DNA from: Candidatus Symbiopectobacterium endolongispinus
GTDB lineage: Bacteria; Pseudomonadota; Gammaproteobacteria; Enterobacterales; Enterobacteriaceae
Direction of reading: 5' to 3'
Length of the DNA: 64,000 bases
Assembly (NCBI RefSeq): GCF_018777385.1
Contig: NZ_JAFJYB010000002.1
Location: 434,001 to 498,000, forward strand
In this document: positions 30,407 through 40,367 of the stretch, piece by piece
Layout of the letters: each line of letters opens with the position of its first letter
Position numbering within the stretch: position 1 is the first letter of the stretch
Notes under the pieces: generated by a model
Told to the model about the DNA's origin: nothing
The model's input: the letters and a program-made list of their open reading frames with translations, nothing else
The model's database searches: none
Program-made: the position numbers and the translations under genes

Positions 30407-30957
30407 ATGAGGTGGATACACGTGGGTAAAACCCCTTGCGACTCTTTACGGATAACGCTACCTTTTACCCGCGCCTGCAAAATAAGGCGTCGGGATTTGG
30501 TCTCTTCGATGGTGGAAATATCACCCGTTACAGGAGGCTGCCTTAGGGCTCCAACCCAGACTCACCCGTTATTTTCCATTCCCTTTCGCGTTGCCACGGA
30601 TTTCACTACGCTTTCGTCACACTGTGACCGCTTCGCGGATACGCTTATCGAAAGCGACGATCCCACGTTAAAAATGGCATTGTGCGGTCGGCTTGTCGCC
30701 AGCCTTATGCTGTTGCGCACTACGCTAAACGACCCCGTACCGCCGCAAATAAAAGAACGTCTGACTGTGGATACCTTCCCGCCACATCGTCTTGTTTTGA
30801 ACCCGATTCAGAACAACTTTGCGATTACTGCGTTGCACTGGCACAACTTCTGATGGCGCGGGCATTGCCGCCCGAAGCGGAACGATCGTTGACAAGCTTA
30901 CTGGCGGAACTGGTGTGGTACTTTGCCGCTGAACTCAATGCACCGCTCTGGGAGTGA
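30407..30957 (+). pseudogene. Unrecognised GC-richer gene convergent with arcA, frameshifted
   Basis: I do not recognise the family. Two overlapping frames join at a T run near 30796, where one T seems lost: the first reads HPLFSIPFRVATDFTTLSSH and MALCGRLVASLMLLRTTL, the second EPDSEQLCDYCVALAQLLMARALPPEAERSLTSLLAELVWYFAAELNAPLW. The acidic, leucine-rich helical content suggests a small cytoplasmic protein. Base composition matches the host chromosome, not the AT-rich island. It lies between the island and arcA, so it may be a resident or donor-chromosome gene carried along. The N-terminus before HPLFSIPF may also be corrupted. Confidence 0.45.
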
Positions 30958-31000
30958 ACGAAAGTGGGTGTGAAGCGTATGACATAAGCTAAAAACAAAA

Positions 31001-31027
31001 GGTCGAAACCAGAGGGTTTCGGCCTTT
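31001..31027. terminator. Terminator between arcA and the convergent gene
   Basis: GGTCGAAACC and GGTTTCGGCC pair with one G-U, followed by TTTTTT on the + strand; A-rich sequence on the other side allows use by arcA on the minus strand as well. The left repeat copy has the same hairpin at 23203-23229. Confidence 0.8.
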
Positions 31028-31049
31028 TTTAGTAACTGGCGGCGCGACG

Positions 31050-31766
31050 TTAGTCTTCCAGATCGCCGCAGAAACGGTAGCCTTCACCATGAATGGTGGC
31101 GATGATTTCCGGCGTATCGGCTGTAGATTCGAAATGCTTACGAATGCGGCGAATCGTCACGTCCACGGTGCGGTCGTGCGGTTTCAGCTCGCGGCCGGTC
31201 ATTTTCTTCAACAGTTCAGCACGGGTCTGAATCTTGCCAGGGTTTTCGCAGAAGTGCAGCATCGCGCGGAACTCGCTGCGCGGCAGTTTGTACTGCTCAC
31301 CCGCTGGGCTAATCAGCGAACGGCTGTTGATGTCCAGTTCCCAACCATTAAAACGGTAGCTTTCTACCAGACGACGCTCTTCGCTCACACCGCCCAAATT
31401 CATGGTACGAGACAGCAAATTACGTGCACGGATAGTCAACTCACGTGGGTTAAACGGTTTGGTGATGTAATCATCAGCACCGATTTCCAGGCCGAGGATC
31501 TTATCCACCTCGTTATCGCGCCCAGTCAGGAACATCAGCGCGACGCTAGCCTGTTCACGCAGTTCGCGTGCCAACAGCAGGCCATTTTTGCCGGGCAGAT
31601 TGATGTCCATGATCACCAGATTGATATCATGTTCGAACAGGATATGGTGCATCTCAGCGCCTTCAGTGGCTTCGTGAACGACATATCCTTCAGCCTCAAA
31701 GATGCTCTTGAGGGTGTTGCGAGTTACCAACTCGTCTTCGACAATAAGAATGTGTGGGGTCTGCAT
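31050..31766 (-). CDS. arcA: Aerobic respiration control response regulator ArcA
   Basis: An OmpR/PhoB-type response regulator of 238 residues that, with ArcB, represses aerobic respiratory genes under low oxygen. The receiver domain has the acidic pair near HILIVEDE, the phospho-acceptor Asp in [13 protein letters not shown] and the Lys in DYITKPFN. The C-terminal winged helix has [30 protein letters not shown]. The frame is intact and ends [13 protein letters not shown]. Its last about 70 codons plus terminator are duplicated at 23203-23457. The full copy is on the far side of the island, so gene function was preserved when the island arrived. Confidence 0.97.
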   Translation of the reverse strand: MQTPHILIVEDELVTRNTLKSIFEAEGYVVHEATEGAEMHHILFEHDINLVIMDINLPGKNGLLLARELREQASVALMFLTGRDNEVDKILGLEIGADDYITKPFNPRELTIRARNLLSRTMNLGGVSEERRLVESYRFNGWELDINSRSLISPAGEQYKLPRSEFRAMLHFCENPGKIQTRAELLKKMTGRELKPHDRTVDVTIRRIRKHFESTADTPEIIATIHGEGYRFCGDLED

Positions 31767-32539
31767 GTTTGCTACCTAAAATTGCCAACTAATTATAGAA
31801 TTCGGAAGTACAGAAGTCGCCATCGGTTTTTTCGTGCCCGCACGCCTGGTGCGAGATTATAGGGTTCTTACCGGAGCTTGAGGCGCAAAAAACACGCTCA
31901 CTCTCGCAATGTAGACTAAAGTACGCAAATACGTTCCTGGTGCATGCCTGACTTCACCCGATGCGGCACGTTGCTACAGCAACGACATCTCCGCGTATCG
32001 GTTGCCTGACGCTGACAAAATTCCGCGTGAATCAGTTGCGCGGGCAGCGCCAGTGCTTTCTACGTGATAACCGGCGATATCAGATGATAATCAGGCTAAC
32101 TCAACTACGCCTAAAGTGGTTCATAGTTTAACCTTATTAACAGCAACATAACAGTAAGCGCCGATTTTGATCGCTCACAAATCTAAGGTTCCGTTGACAT
32201 ATATCAAATTTCATTGTAGCACGTTAACTATTTTGTGAAAAATACTTATAAGATTGCCAGCTTAAGTCACAATCTGCCTGATTTGGATACGATTCAGCAG
32301 CGCAAGCGACCGCAACGAACACGGAACGCCATCTCGCGATGGTCATTATATAATGCATTGATATTAAAGCATATGTAATGAATTTTTTGGTTTTTATCCC
32401 TTTTTAAGCCTGACCCGCATTTTTTACCGTAAGGTGACGCTCGAATGTTTCATTTATGTTAAATTAAACGACGGCGTGGGGGACGGCGCATACCGGGTAT
32501 CGCACGTTCGTCAGCCATTTTCTCTTCTTTGGAGGTTTT
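31767..32539. other. Long arcA upstream region
   Basis: About 770 bp without a supported gene. It should contain the arcA promoters. Apart from the FNR-like box at 32194-32207, I see only AT-rich stretches around 32200-32400 and no open frame that resembles a known product. A small gene such as E. coli yjjY is not recognisable here. Confidence 0.4.
32194..32207. promoter_or_regulatory. FNR-like binding site upstream of arcA
   Basis: TTGACATATATCAA matches the FNR consensus TTGAT-N4-ATCAA at nine of ten defined positions. It lies about 430 bp upstream of the arcA start. E. coli arcA has an FNR-activated distal promoter, so a role in anaerobic induction of arcA is plausible. Confidence 0.6.
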
Positions 32540-33216
32540 GTGCAGTTTTTTATTGTGCTGGTCGAGCCAGTTCGTCCAGAGAACGTGGGGGCGGCGGCCA
32601 TGGCCATGAAAACCATGGGATTTCATTCACTGCGTATTGTTGACAGTCAGGCGCACCTTGAGCCAGGTGCGTGGCGCACGGGGCCGGTGATATTCTGGAT
32701 AATGTGACCTGCTACCCTACGCTTTCTGACGTGTTGGCCGATGTGGATTTTACCGTCGCGACGACAGCGCGCTCGCGAGCCAGGTTTCACTATTACTGCA
32801 CGCCGACAGAGTTGCTTGGGTTGATGCAGGAGAAACAGCAGTGGGTCGGTTCGGCAGCGCTGGTGTTTGGTCGTGAAGATTCTGGCCTCACCAACGACGA
32901 GTTGGCGCTGGCGGATATATTGACGGGTGTGCCGATGCAGGCAGACTACCCGTCACTGAATTTAGGGCAGGCCGTCATGGTCTATTGTTACCAGTTGGCG
33001 CAACTGATGCAGGTGCAGGCAGAGACTGCCGAAGCCGCTCAAGCCGGGCAGTTGGTGGCGCTGCGTCATCGGCTGGAAAAGCTGTTGGTGACGTTGCAGG
33101 TAGACGATGACGAGAAACTGCGAGATTGGCTACTGCAACGCATCGGGTTGTTACAGCAGCGGGATACCGCCATGCTGCATACGCTGCTGCACGATATTGA
33201 GAAGGCACTGAAGTGA
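32540..33216 (+). pseudogene. lasT: TrmJ-like SPOUT RNA methyltransferase (LasT/YjtD)
   Basis: This SPOUT-class protein (228 residues in E. coli) is a putative tRNA/rRNA 2'-O-methyltransferase. GTG 32540 follows a GGAGG. The N-terminal VEPVRPENVGAAAMAMKTMGF is clear, then the frame breaks at about 32670: a deletion of about eight bases between two GTGGCGC repeats fuses GAWR to ARGAGD-like sequence. The rest is in the second frame, including the knot motifs ALVFGREDSGLTNDELALAD and PSLNLGQAVMVYCYQLA, with the C-terminus at 33214-33216. A truncated protein starting at GTG 32671 would lack the first strand of the fold. Confidence 0.85.
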
Positions 33217-33235
33217 GATGAGAAAAAGAAATCCA

Positions 33236-33263
33236 TTGACTTCATGTCGCGATTGCCTTAACT
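33236..33263 (+). promoter_or_regulatory. Putative thr operon promoter
   Basis: A -35-like TTGACT (33236-33241), a 16-bp spacer and TTAACT (33258-33263) resemble the promoter region in front of thrL in E. coli. It lies about 45 bp ahead of the leader ATG. Confidence 0.5.
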
Positions 33264-33307
33264 AATAGAGGATAGAAACCGATTTGTTGATCGAGAGTCC
33301 TTTACGC

Positions 33308-33361
33308 ATGCGTCAAATCAGCCTGACCACCACCATTACTACCAGTAACGGTGCGGGCTGA
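33308..33361 (+). CDS. thrL: thr operon leader peptide
   Basis: A 17-codon frame (MRQISLTTTITTSNGAG) with five threonine and two isoleucine codons just ahead of a terminator hairpin. This is the usual leader design: ribosome stalling when charged Thr-tRNA or Ile-tRNA is scarce disrupts the terminator and lets RNA polymerase enter thrABC. The E. coli leader also has the GAG ending. The leader is intact although thrA and thrC are broken. Confidence 0.92.
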   Translation: MRQISLTTTITTSNGAG

Positions 33362-33381
33362 CGCGTAGAAAAGAATCTGAA

Positions 33382-33416
33382 AGAGCCCGCACCTAAACAG
33401 TGCGGGCTCTTTTTTT
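33382..33416 (+). terminator. Threonine attenuator
   Basis: AGAGCCCGCAC and GTGCGGGCTCT form an 11-bp GC-rich stem with a short loop, followed by TTTTTT at 33411-33416. It sits 20 bp after the thrL stop and about 100 bp before thrA. Confidence 0.9.
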
Positions 33417-33514
33417 ACGGCGAAGAGCAGGTTCCGCCGACCCTGGCCGCCAGCGGCGGCAGCCAAAAGCGCACGGCGTGTTTTGGTAACTGAAACTCAG
33501 GAGAAGAGATAAAA

Positions 33515-35981
33515 ATGCGAGTGTTAAAATTTGGCGGGACTTCCGTGGCGAATGCGGCGCGTTTTGCGCGCGTTGCCGATATCATCGAGAGCAATGCGCG
33601 TCAGGGACAGGTTGCCACCGTGCTGTCTGCCCCGGCGAAAATCACCAACCACCTGGTGGCTATGATTGATAAAACCGTTGCGGGCCAAGATATTCTGCCG
33701 CATATCAATGATGCCGAAACTATCTTTTCTTCTCTGCTAAAAGGGCTGGCAGAATCCCAGCCGGGTTTCCAGTATGAGCGCTTGTCCACGCTGGTACAAC
33801 AAGAACTGGGCCAGTTGAAACAGGTTCTGCACGGCATTTCACTGTTGGGGCAATGTCCGGACAGCGTCAACGCCAGCATTATCTGCCGTGGCGAGAAACT
33901 CTCTATTGCTATCATGGAAGCGGTATTTCAGGACCGTGGTTATAAGGTCTCGGTTATCGACCCGGTAAAACGCCTGCTGGCACAGGGGCATTATCTGGAA
34001 TCTACCGTGGATATCGCGGAATCCACGCGCCGTATCGCCGAGCAAGGCGTTCCTTACGATCACGTGATTCTGATGGCGGGATTCACGGCGGGTAATGATA
34101 AAGGTGAACTGGTGGTACTTGGCCGCAACGGCTCTGATTATTCTGCCGCCGTGTTGGCCGCCTGTTTACGCGCTGACTGTTGTGAAATCTGGACTGACGT
34201 GGACGGTGTCTACACCTGCGACCCGCGTCAGGTGCCTGATGCGAGACTGCTGAAGTCGATGTCGTATCAGGAAGCGATGGAGCTCTCCTACTTCGGTGCC
34301 AAAGTACTTCACCCCCGTACCATCGCTCCCATCGCCCAGTTCCAAATTCCCTGCCTGATTAAAAATACCGAAAATCCCCAAGCGCCCGGCACTCTGATTG
34401 GTTTAGACAGCACCGATACCCAATATCCGGTAAAAGGCATCACCAACCTGAACAATATGGCGATGTTTAACGTCTCCGGCCCCGGCATGAAAGGCATGGT
34501 GGGGATGGCCGCGCGCGTGTTTGCGGCGATGTCCCGTGCTGGCATCTCGGTGGTGCTGATCACGCAGTCCTCTTCCGAGTACAGCATCAGCTTCTGCGTG
34601 TCGCAAAGCGAACTGGCGCGTTCCAAGAAAACGCTGGAAGATGAATTCTATCTGGAACTGAAAGACAGTGTGCTAGAGCCGTTGGATATCACCGAACGTC
34701 TGGCGATCATTTCCGTGGTGGGCGACGGTATGCGCACGCTGCGCGGCCTTTCTGCACGCCTGTTCTCCGCATTGGCAAGTGCCAATATCAACATCATCGC
34801 GATTGCGCAGGGTTCCTCTGAGCGCTCCATCTCTGTGGTGGTGGATAACGACGTGGCGGTGACTGGCGTGCGTGTGGCGCACCAGATGCTGTTTAATACC
34901 GATCAGGTGATCGATGTGTTCGTTATCGGCGTAGGTGGCGTAGGCGGTGCCTTGCTGGAACAGATTCACCGCCAGCAACCGTGGCTGAAGCAGAAACATA
35001 TCGATCTGCGCGTCTGTGGTATTGCCAACCCCAAAGCCTTGCTGACCAATATTAACGGCATTGCGCTGGATTCATGGCGTGAAGCGCTGAATGAGGCACG
35101 CGAACCCTTTAATCTGGGTCGTCTGATTCGTCTGGTGATAGAGTATCATCTGCTTAACCCGGTTATCGTGGACTGTACCTCTAATCAGGCGGTGGCCGAT
35201 CAGTATGCTGACTTCCTGGCCGATGGCTTCCATGTCGTCACGCCAAACAAAAAGGCTAACACCGGTTCCATGAGCTATTACCAGCAACTGCGCAGCGCTG
35301 CCGGTAAATCACGCCGTAAGTTCCTGTATGACACCAACGTTGGCTCCGGGCTTCCGGTGATTGAAAACCTGCAAAACCTGTTGAATGCCGGGGATTAGTT
35401 GCTGCGTTTCACCGGTATTCTCTCGGGGTCGCTCTCCTTTATCTTCGGTAAGCTGGATGAAGGGATGAGCTTGTCGCAGGCGACGTTGCAGGCGAAAGCC
35501 AATGGTTACACCGAACCCGATCCGCGTGACGATCTGTCCGGCATGGATGTGGCGCGCAAGCTGTTGATTCTGGCGCGTGAAGCGGGCTATAAGCTGGAGC
35601 TGGCCGATATCGACGTAGAGTCGGTGCTGCCGCCGTCCTTTGATGCTTCAGGCGATGTCGAAACCTTTATGGCACGTTTACCAGAACTGGATGCGCAATT
35701 CAGTGAAAAAGTGGCGCAAGCGCGGGAAGCAGTAAAGTGTTGCGTTATGTCGGCGTGATTGAAGAAGGGCGCTGCAAAGTGCAAATTAGCGCAGTGGGCG
35801 GTAACGATCCGCTGTTCAAAGTAAAAGACGGTGAGAATGCGCTGGCGTTCTATAGCCAGTATTATCAGCCATTGCCGCTGGTGCTGCGCGGTTATGGCGC
35901 AGGTAATCAGGTAATGATGTGACGGCGGCCGGTGTGTTTGCCGATCTGTTGCGCACGCTGTCATGGAAGTCAGGAGTATAA
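33515..35981 (+). pseudogene. thrA: Bifunctional aspartokinase I / homoserine dehydrogenase I, dehydrogenase half broken
   Basis: The aspartokinase domain (residues 1-about 290: [34 protein letters not shown]) and both ACT regulatory domains are open, as is the start of the homoserine dehydrogenase domain ([16 protein letters not shown]). TAG 35396-35398 replaces the Glu in NAGDELLRF. Further lesions follow: one G lost near 35732 (AREAGKVLRYV in relatives), and an 8-bp tandem duplication CAGGTAAT near 35900-35915. The corrected end is TAA 35979-35981, overlapping the thrB start region. The 627-residue product could keep aspartokinase activity but not homoserine dehydrogenase, whose substrate-binding domain is lost. 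Confidence 0.93.
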
Positions 35982-35983
35982 TG

Positions 35984-36913
35984 ATGGTTAAAATTTATGC
36001 GCCAGCGTCGATCGGCAACGTCAGCGTTGGGTTTGATGTACTTGGCGCGGCGGTTACGCCTGTTGATGGCTCACTGTTGGGCGATTGCGTGACCGTAACG
36101 GCTGCTGAGAGCTTCAGCTTACGTAATGAAGGCCGTTTTGTCGGCAAACTGCCGAGTGAACCGAAAGAGAATATTGTCTACCAGTGTTGGGAGCGGTTTT
36201 GTCAGGAAGTAGGGAAAACCATTCCTGTCGCTATGACGCTGGAAAAGAACATGCCGTTCGGCTCGGGTCTGGGGCCCAGTGCTTGTTCCGTGGTTGCCGG
36301 TCTAATGGCGATGAACGAATTTTGTGGCAAACCGCTGGATGATACGCGTTTGCTGGCGCTGATGGGTGAACTGGAAGGGCGTATTTCTGGCAGCGTGCAC
36401 TACGATAATGTTGCGCCGTGCTTCCTGGGCGGTATTCAACTGATGATCGAGCAAAATGGCATCATCAGTCAGCCAGTGCCTGCGTTTGACGATTGGCTGT
36501 GGGTCATGGCCTATCCGGGGATCAAAGTGTCAACTGCGGGGGCGCGTGCCATTCTGCCCGCGCAGTATCGCCGCCAGGATTGCATCAGCCATGGCCGTTA
36601 TCTGGCGGGCTTTATTCACGCTTGCCACACCCGCCAGCCTACGCTGGCGGCTGCGTTGATGCAGGATGTGATCGCCGAGCCGTACCGTACGCGCCTGCTG
36701 CCTGGGTTTGCCGAGGCGCGTCAGGCGGCAAAAGATATAGGTGCGCTGGCGTGCGGTATCTCCGGTTCTGGGCCGACGCTGTTTTCCGTATGCGACGATA
36801 TGGAAAAGGCGCAGCGTCTGGCCAGCTGGCTGCAAGATAATTATTTGCAGAACGATGAAGGGTTTGTTCATATTTGCCGTCTGGACACGACAGGCGTACG
36901 TCAATTAAGATAA
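35984..36913 (+). CDS. thrB: Homoserine kinase
   Basis: A GHMP-family kinase of 309 residues that phosphorylates homoserine. The N-terminus [29 protein letters not shown] and the C-terminal [15 protein letters not shown] are intact. The ATP loop reads [14 protein letters not shown], whereas E. coli has GLGSSACS; this Ser-to-Pro change in a phosphate-binding loop is unusual and might impair the enzyme. ATG 35984 was chosen for its match to the family start; ATG 35981 directly precedes it and overlaps the thrA stop. With no homoserine from ThrA and a dead ThrC, the enzyme has lost its pathway unless MetL supplies homoserine. Confidence 0.93.
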   Translation: MVKIYAPASIGNVSVGFDVLGAAVTPVDGSLLGDCVTVTAAESFSLRNEGRFVGKLPSEPKENIVYQCWERFCQEVGKTIPVAMTLEKNMPFGSGLGPSACSVVAGLMAMNEFCGKPLDDTRLLALMGELEGRISGSVHYDNVAPCFLGGIQLMIEQNGIISQPVPAFDDWLWVMAYPGIKVSTAGARAILPAQYRRQDCISHGRYLAGFIHACHTRQPTLAAALMQDVIAEPYRTRLLPGFAEARQAAKDIGALACGISGSGPTLFSVCDDMEKAQRLASWLQDNYLQNDEGFVHICRLDTTGVRQLR

Positions 36914-36916
36914 GGC

Positions 36917-38206
36917 ATGAAACTTTACAACTTAAAAGATCACAACGAGCAGGTCAGCTTCGCGCAGGCGATCAAATAGGGACTTGGACGCCAGCAAGGG
37001 CTGTTCTTCCCGCTGGAATTGCCTGAGTTCAGTTCGACGGAAATCGATGACCTGCTGGAACTGGATCTGGTTACGCGCAGCAGTCGCATTCTTTCTGCCT
37101 ATCTGGGGGATGAGATTGCGCCGGAAACCGTTTATCAACGTGTGAAAGCGGCATTTACCTTCCCGGCTCCGGTTGCCACGGTCTCTGAAGACATTGCTTC
37201 TCTGGAGCTGTTCCACGGCCCGACGCTGGCGTTTAAGGATTTTGGCGGGCGCTTTATGGCGCAAATGCTGGCACAGATCTCCAACGGAGAAAAAGTCACC
37301 ATTTTGACGGCAACCTCCAGTGATACCGGGGCGGCGGTCGCGCACGCGTTTTAAGGTCTGGAGAACGTGCGTGTGGTGATTCTGTACCCACGCGGCAAAA
37401 TCAGCCCGTTGCAGGAGAAGCTGTTCTGTACGCTGGGGGGCAACATACATACCATCGCGATCGACAGCGATTTCGATGCGTGCCAGGCGCTGGTGAAGCA
37501 GGCGTTTGACGATGAAGAATTGAAACAGGCTATTGGCTTGAACTCAGCCAACCCCATCAATATCAGCCGCTTGCTGGCACAAATCTGCTATTACTTTGAA
37601 GCCGTGTCGCAGTTGCCTGCCGCCGCGCGTCAGCAACTGGTGGTGTCGGTGCCGAGTGGCAACTTCGGTGATTTGACCGCCGGTCTGTTAGCAAAATCCC
37701 TCGGCTTACCGATCAAGCGCTTTATCGCTGCCACCAATGCCAATGACACCGTGCCACGTTATCTCAGCAACGGCGAATGGGCGCCTAACCCGACAGTAGC
37801 AACGCTGTCTAACGCCATGGATGTCAGCCAGCCGAACAACTGGCCGCGCGTCGAGGAACTGTTCCGTCGTAAAAACTGGGCGCTGCCAACGCTGGGATTT
37901 GGTGCGGTGAGTGATGACGTGACCAAAGCGACCATGCATGAACTGGAAGCGCTGGGCTATACCTCTGAACCCCATGCGGCGATTGCTTATCGTCTGCTGC
38001 GCGACCAACTTCAGCCGGGCGAGTTCGGCTTGTTCCTGGGGACGGCGCATCCGGCGAAATTCAAAGAGGGCGTAGAAGCCATTCTGGGTAAAACCCTGGA
38101 TCTGCCGGAAGCGCTGGCGCAGCGTGCGGATCTGGAATTGCTCTCGCACAACTTTGCACCCGATTTCGCGCAACTGCGTCAGTTCCTGATGGCGTTGCCG
38201 GAATAA
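36917..38206 (+). pseudogene. thrC: Threonine synthase, two in-frame stops
   Basis: A PLP enzyme that converts O-phosphohomoserine to threonine (about 429 residues). It begins MKLYNLKDHNEQVSFAQAIK at ATG 36917, 4 bp after thrB. TAG 36977-36979 replaces codon 21 (Gln in relatives), and TAA 37352-37354 replaces the Tyr after AVAHAF. All three segments are in the same frame, including the PLP-lysine region HGPTLAFKDFGGRFMA and VSVPSGNFGDLTAGLLAKSLG. Two nonsense mutations and no frameshift make sequencing error an unlikely explanation. Confidence 0.94.
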
Positions 38207-38253
38207 CCCCTGTTGTTATAAGCGTTGTTGTTATAACCGTCGATGTTCATCGT

Positions 38254-39027
38254 TCACCGCGCGTGGCGCTTAAAGACAAGCTCGTTCTGGGTCGCACCAT
38301 ATTCCGCAAAGAAGTAACCTTCCATATTGAAATCTCGCAGCTGCTCAACCTGCGTCAGCCGGTTTTTGATAATAAAACGGCTCATCAAACCGCGCGCCTT
38401 TTTGGCGTAGAAGCTGATCACCTTGAACTTGCCGTTTTTCTCATCCAGAAACACCGGTTTTATCAGCGTAGCGTTGAGCTTTTTGACATTGACGGATTTG
38501 AAGTATTCATCTGACGCCAGGTTGACGAGAATATCATCCCCCTGCGCCTGTAGCGCCTGATTGAGGTGCTGCGTGATGGTATCACCCCAGAAGTGATAAA
38601 GATCTTTGCCAGCTTTGTTCTCCAGTCGCGTGCCCATTTCCAGACGATAGGGTTGCATCAGATCCAGCGGACGTAGTACGCCATACAGCCCGGATAACAT
38701 GCGCAGATGCTGCTGGGCAAAATCGAAATCCGCCTCGCTGAAATCTTCTGCGGCAAGTCCGGTATACACGTCGCCTTTGAAGGCCAACAGGGCCTGGCGT
38801 GCATTGTCGGGGGTAAAATGGGGCTGCCATTCGCTAAAACGTCCCGCGTTGAGATCCGCCAGTTTGTCACTGATGCCCATCAACGAGGCGATCTGTGCCG
38901 GTGTGAGCCGTTTACACTGGGCGATCAGTTCGCTGGCGTGGTCCAGCAACGCGGGTTGCGTGTAACGCTCGGTGGCTAACTGGCTGGTGTAATCCAGCGT
39001 TTTCGCTGGCGAAATGGTGATCAACAT
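38254..39027 (-). CDS. yaaA: Peroxide-stress protein YaaA (DUF328/UPF0246)
   Basis: 257 residues, the family length. YaaA lowers intracellular free iron during hydrogen peroxide stress in E. coli; the fold is a DNA-binding helix-hairpin-helix type. Family parts visible: [13 protein letters not shown] at the N-terminus, [35 protein letters not shown] and [12 protein letters not shown]. The start was set at 39027 because AGGGGAGA precedes it and it gives the family start [13 protein letters not shown]; the frame is open for 56 more codons upstream. It is convergent with thrC and divergent from talB. Confidence 0.92.
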   Translation of the reverse strand: MLITISPAKTLDYTSQLATERYTQPALLDHASELIAQCKRLTPAQIASLMGISDKLADLNAGRFSEWQPHFTPDNARQALLAFKGDVYTGLAAEDFSEADFDFAQQHLRMLSGLYGVLRPLDLMQPYRLEMGTRLENKAGKDLYHFWGDTITQHLNQALQAQGDDILVNLASDEYFKSVNVKKLNATLIKPVFLDEKNGKFKVISFYAKKARGLMSRFIIKNRLTQVEQLRDFNMEGYFFAEYGATQNELVFKRHAR

Positions 39028-39209
39028 GGCATGTCTCCCCTGTTTTTGTTGCAAGTACTGTAGCAAAAAAACACGGAAAAAATGGGCGATGGCTGCAACA
39101 GGAAAAGGCTGTCTTGCGCGGTGGGCGGTGCGTGTTATTATCGAAACATAAGTAATATAAGTGCGAAACACAAGACGACGTCCATATACCCACAACGAGA
39201 TATGCCAAC

Positions 39210-40163
39210 ATGACGGATAAACTGACTTCCTTACGCCAATTGACCACGGTCGTGGCTGATACCGGTGATATCGCCGCGATGAAGCTCTACAAACCGCAGG
39301 ATGCTACCACCAACCCTTCCCTGATTCTGAACGCGGCGCAAATTCCTGAATACCGCTCTTTGATTGAAGACGCGGTGAAATGGGCGCGTGAGCAGAGCAG
39401 CAAACGGGAACAGCAGCTTGTCGATGCCACGGACAAACTGGCCGTCAATATTGGTCTGGAAATCCTGAAACTGATCCCTGGACGTATTTCCACGGAAGTG
39501 GATGCACGCCTCTCTTATGACACTGAAGCGAGCGTTGCCAAAGCTAAACATCTGATTAAGCTCTATAACGATGCGGGCATCAGTAACGATCGCATCCTGA
39601 TTAAGCTGGCTTCAACCTGGCAGGGCATTCGTGCCGCCGAGCAGTTGGAAAAAGAAGGCATCAACTGTAACCTGACACTGCTGTTCTCTTTTGCACAAGC
39701 GCGTGCCTGTGCGGAAGCCGGTGTCTTCCTGATCTCTCCGTTTGTGGGCCGTATTCTGGATTGGTACAAAGCCAACACGGATAAGAAAGAGTATGCGCCG
39801 CAGGAAGATCCTGGCGTTATCTCCGTTACTGAAATCTATGAGTACTACAAAGCGCACGGTTACGAGACCGTGGTGATGGGTGCCAGCTTCCGTAACAGCG
39901 GCGAAATTCTAGAGCTGGCGGGCTGCGATCGCCTGACCATTGCGCCAGCATTGCTGAAAGAATTGTCGGAATCCACCGGCGATGTGCCGCGCAAACTGGC
40001 TTATAGCGGTGAGATCAAAGCGTGTCCGGCGAAAATGACTGAAGCCGAGTTCTACTGGCAGCACAATCAGGACCAGATGGCCGTTGATAAACTGGCAGAC
40101 GGTATCCGCAAGTTTGCTATCGATCAGGGCAAACTGGAAAAAATGATTGAAGGTCTGCTGTAA
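39210..40163 (+). CDS. talB: Transaldolase B
   Basis: 317 residues, as in E. coli TalB. It transfers dihydroxyacetone units between sedoheptulose 7-phosphate and glyceraldehyde 3-phosphate in the pentose phosphate pathway. The Schiff-base Lys is in [13 protein letters not shown], with the catalytic Asp near TTNPSLIL and Glu in [12 protein letters not shown] also present. The frame is intact. With rpiA, pgk and fbaA it keeps central sugar metabolism complete. Confidence 0.97.
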   Translation: MTDKLTSLRQLTTVVADTGDIAAMKLYKPQDATTNPSLILNAAQIPEYRSLIEDAVKWAREQSSKREQQLVDATDKLAVNIGLEILKLIPGRISTEVDARLSYDTEASVAKAKHLIKLYNDAGISNDRILIKLASTWQGIRAAEQLEKEGINCNLTLLFSFAQARACAEAGVFLISPFVGRILDWYKANTDKKEYAPQEDPGVISVTEIYEYYKAHGYETVVMGASFRNSGEILELAGCDRLTIAPALLKELSESTGDVPRKLAYSGEIKACPAKMTEAEFYWQHNQDQMAVDKLADGIRKFAIDQGKLEKMIEGLL

Positions 40164-40207
40164 TTAACGCAGAAGGCCGGGTTTTCTCCGGGGGCGCCTT
40201 TCCCCTT

Positions 40208-40291
40208 CGTCATCCTCGGCGAAAGCCAGGGATCTCTGCCAGAAGAAACGCGTGTAATCTGTAGGAGATTCCTGCCTGCGTGGGAATGACG
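40208..40291. repeat. MITE-like palindromic repeat downstream of talB
   Basis: An 84-bp element with ends CGTCATCC and GGAATGACG. The left arm contains TCGGCGAAAGCCAGGGATCTC and the right arm GAGATTCCTGCCTGCGTGG, which can largely pair into one long stem. A shorter relative with the same ends is at 12636-12665. It lies between two GC-rich GCCGGGTTT segments, as if inserted next to the talB terminator. Confidence 0.65.
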
Positions 40292-40325
40292 GTGAGCTTA
40301 GGTCAGTTTGGCAGTAACCTCAAGA

Positions 40326-40347
40326 GCCGGGTTTCCCCGGCCTTTTT
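40326..40347 (+). terminator. Terminator after talB
   Basis: GCCGGG and CCCGGC pair around TTTC and are followed by CTTTTT. It can stop talB transcription and lies just before the degenerate GGDEF gene on the other strand. Confidence 0.65.
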
Positions 40348-40367
40348 GTTGTTACCGTTTGGTCCGG

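Noticed and set aside
23203-31255. The arcA duplication as attL/attR of a tyrosine-integrase island
   Set aside because: The repeat is about 255 bp with mismatches, there is no tRNA gene, no integrase gene and no short identical core standing out; homologous recombination is the simpler reading.
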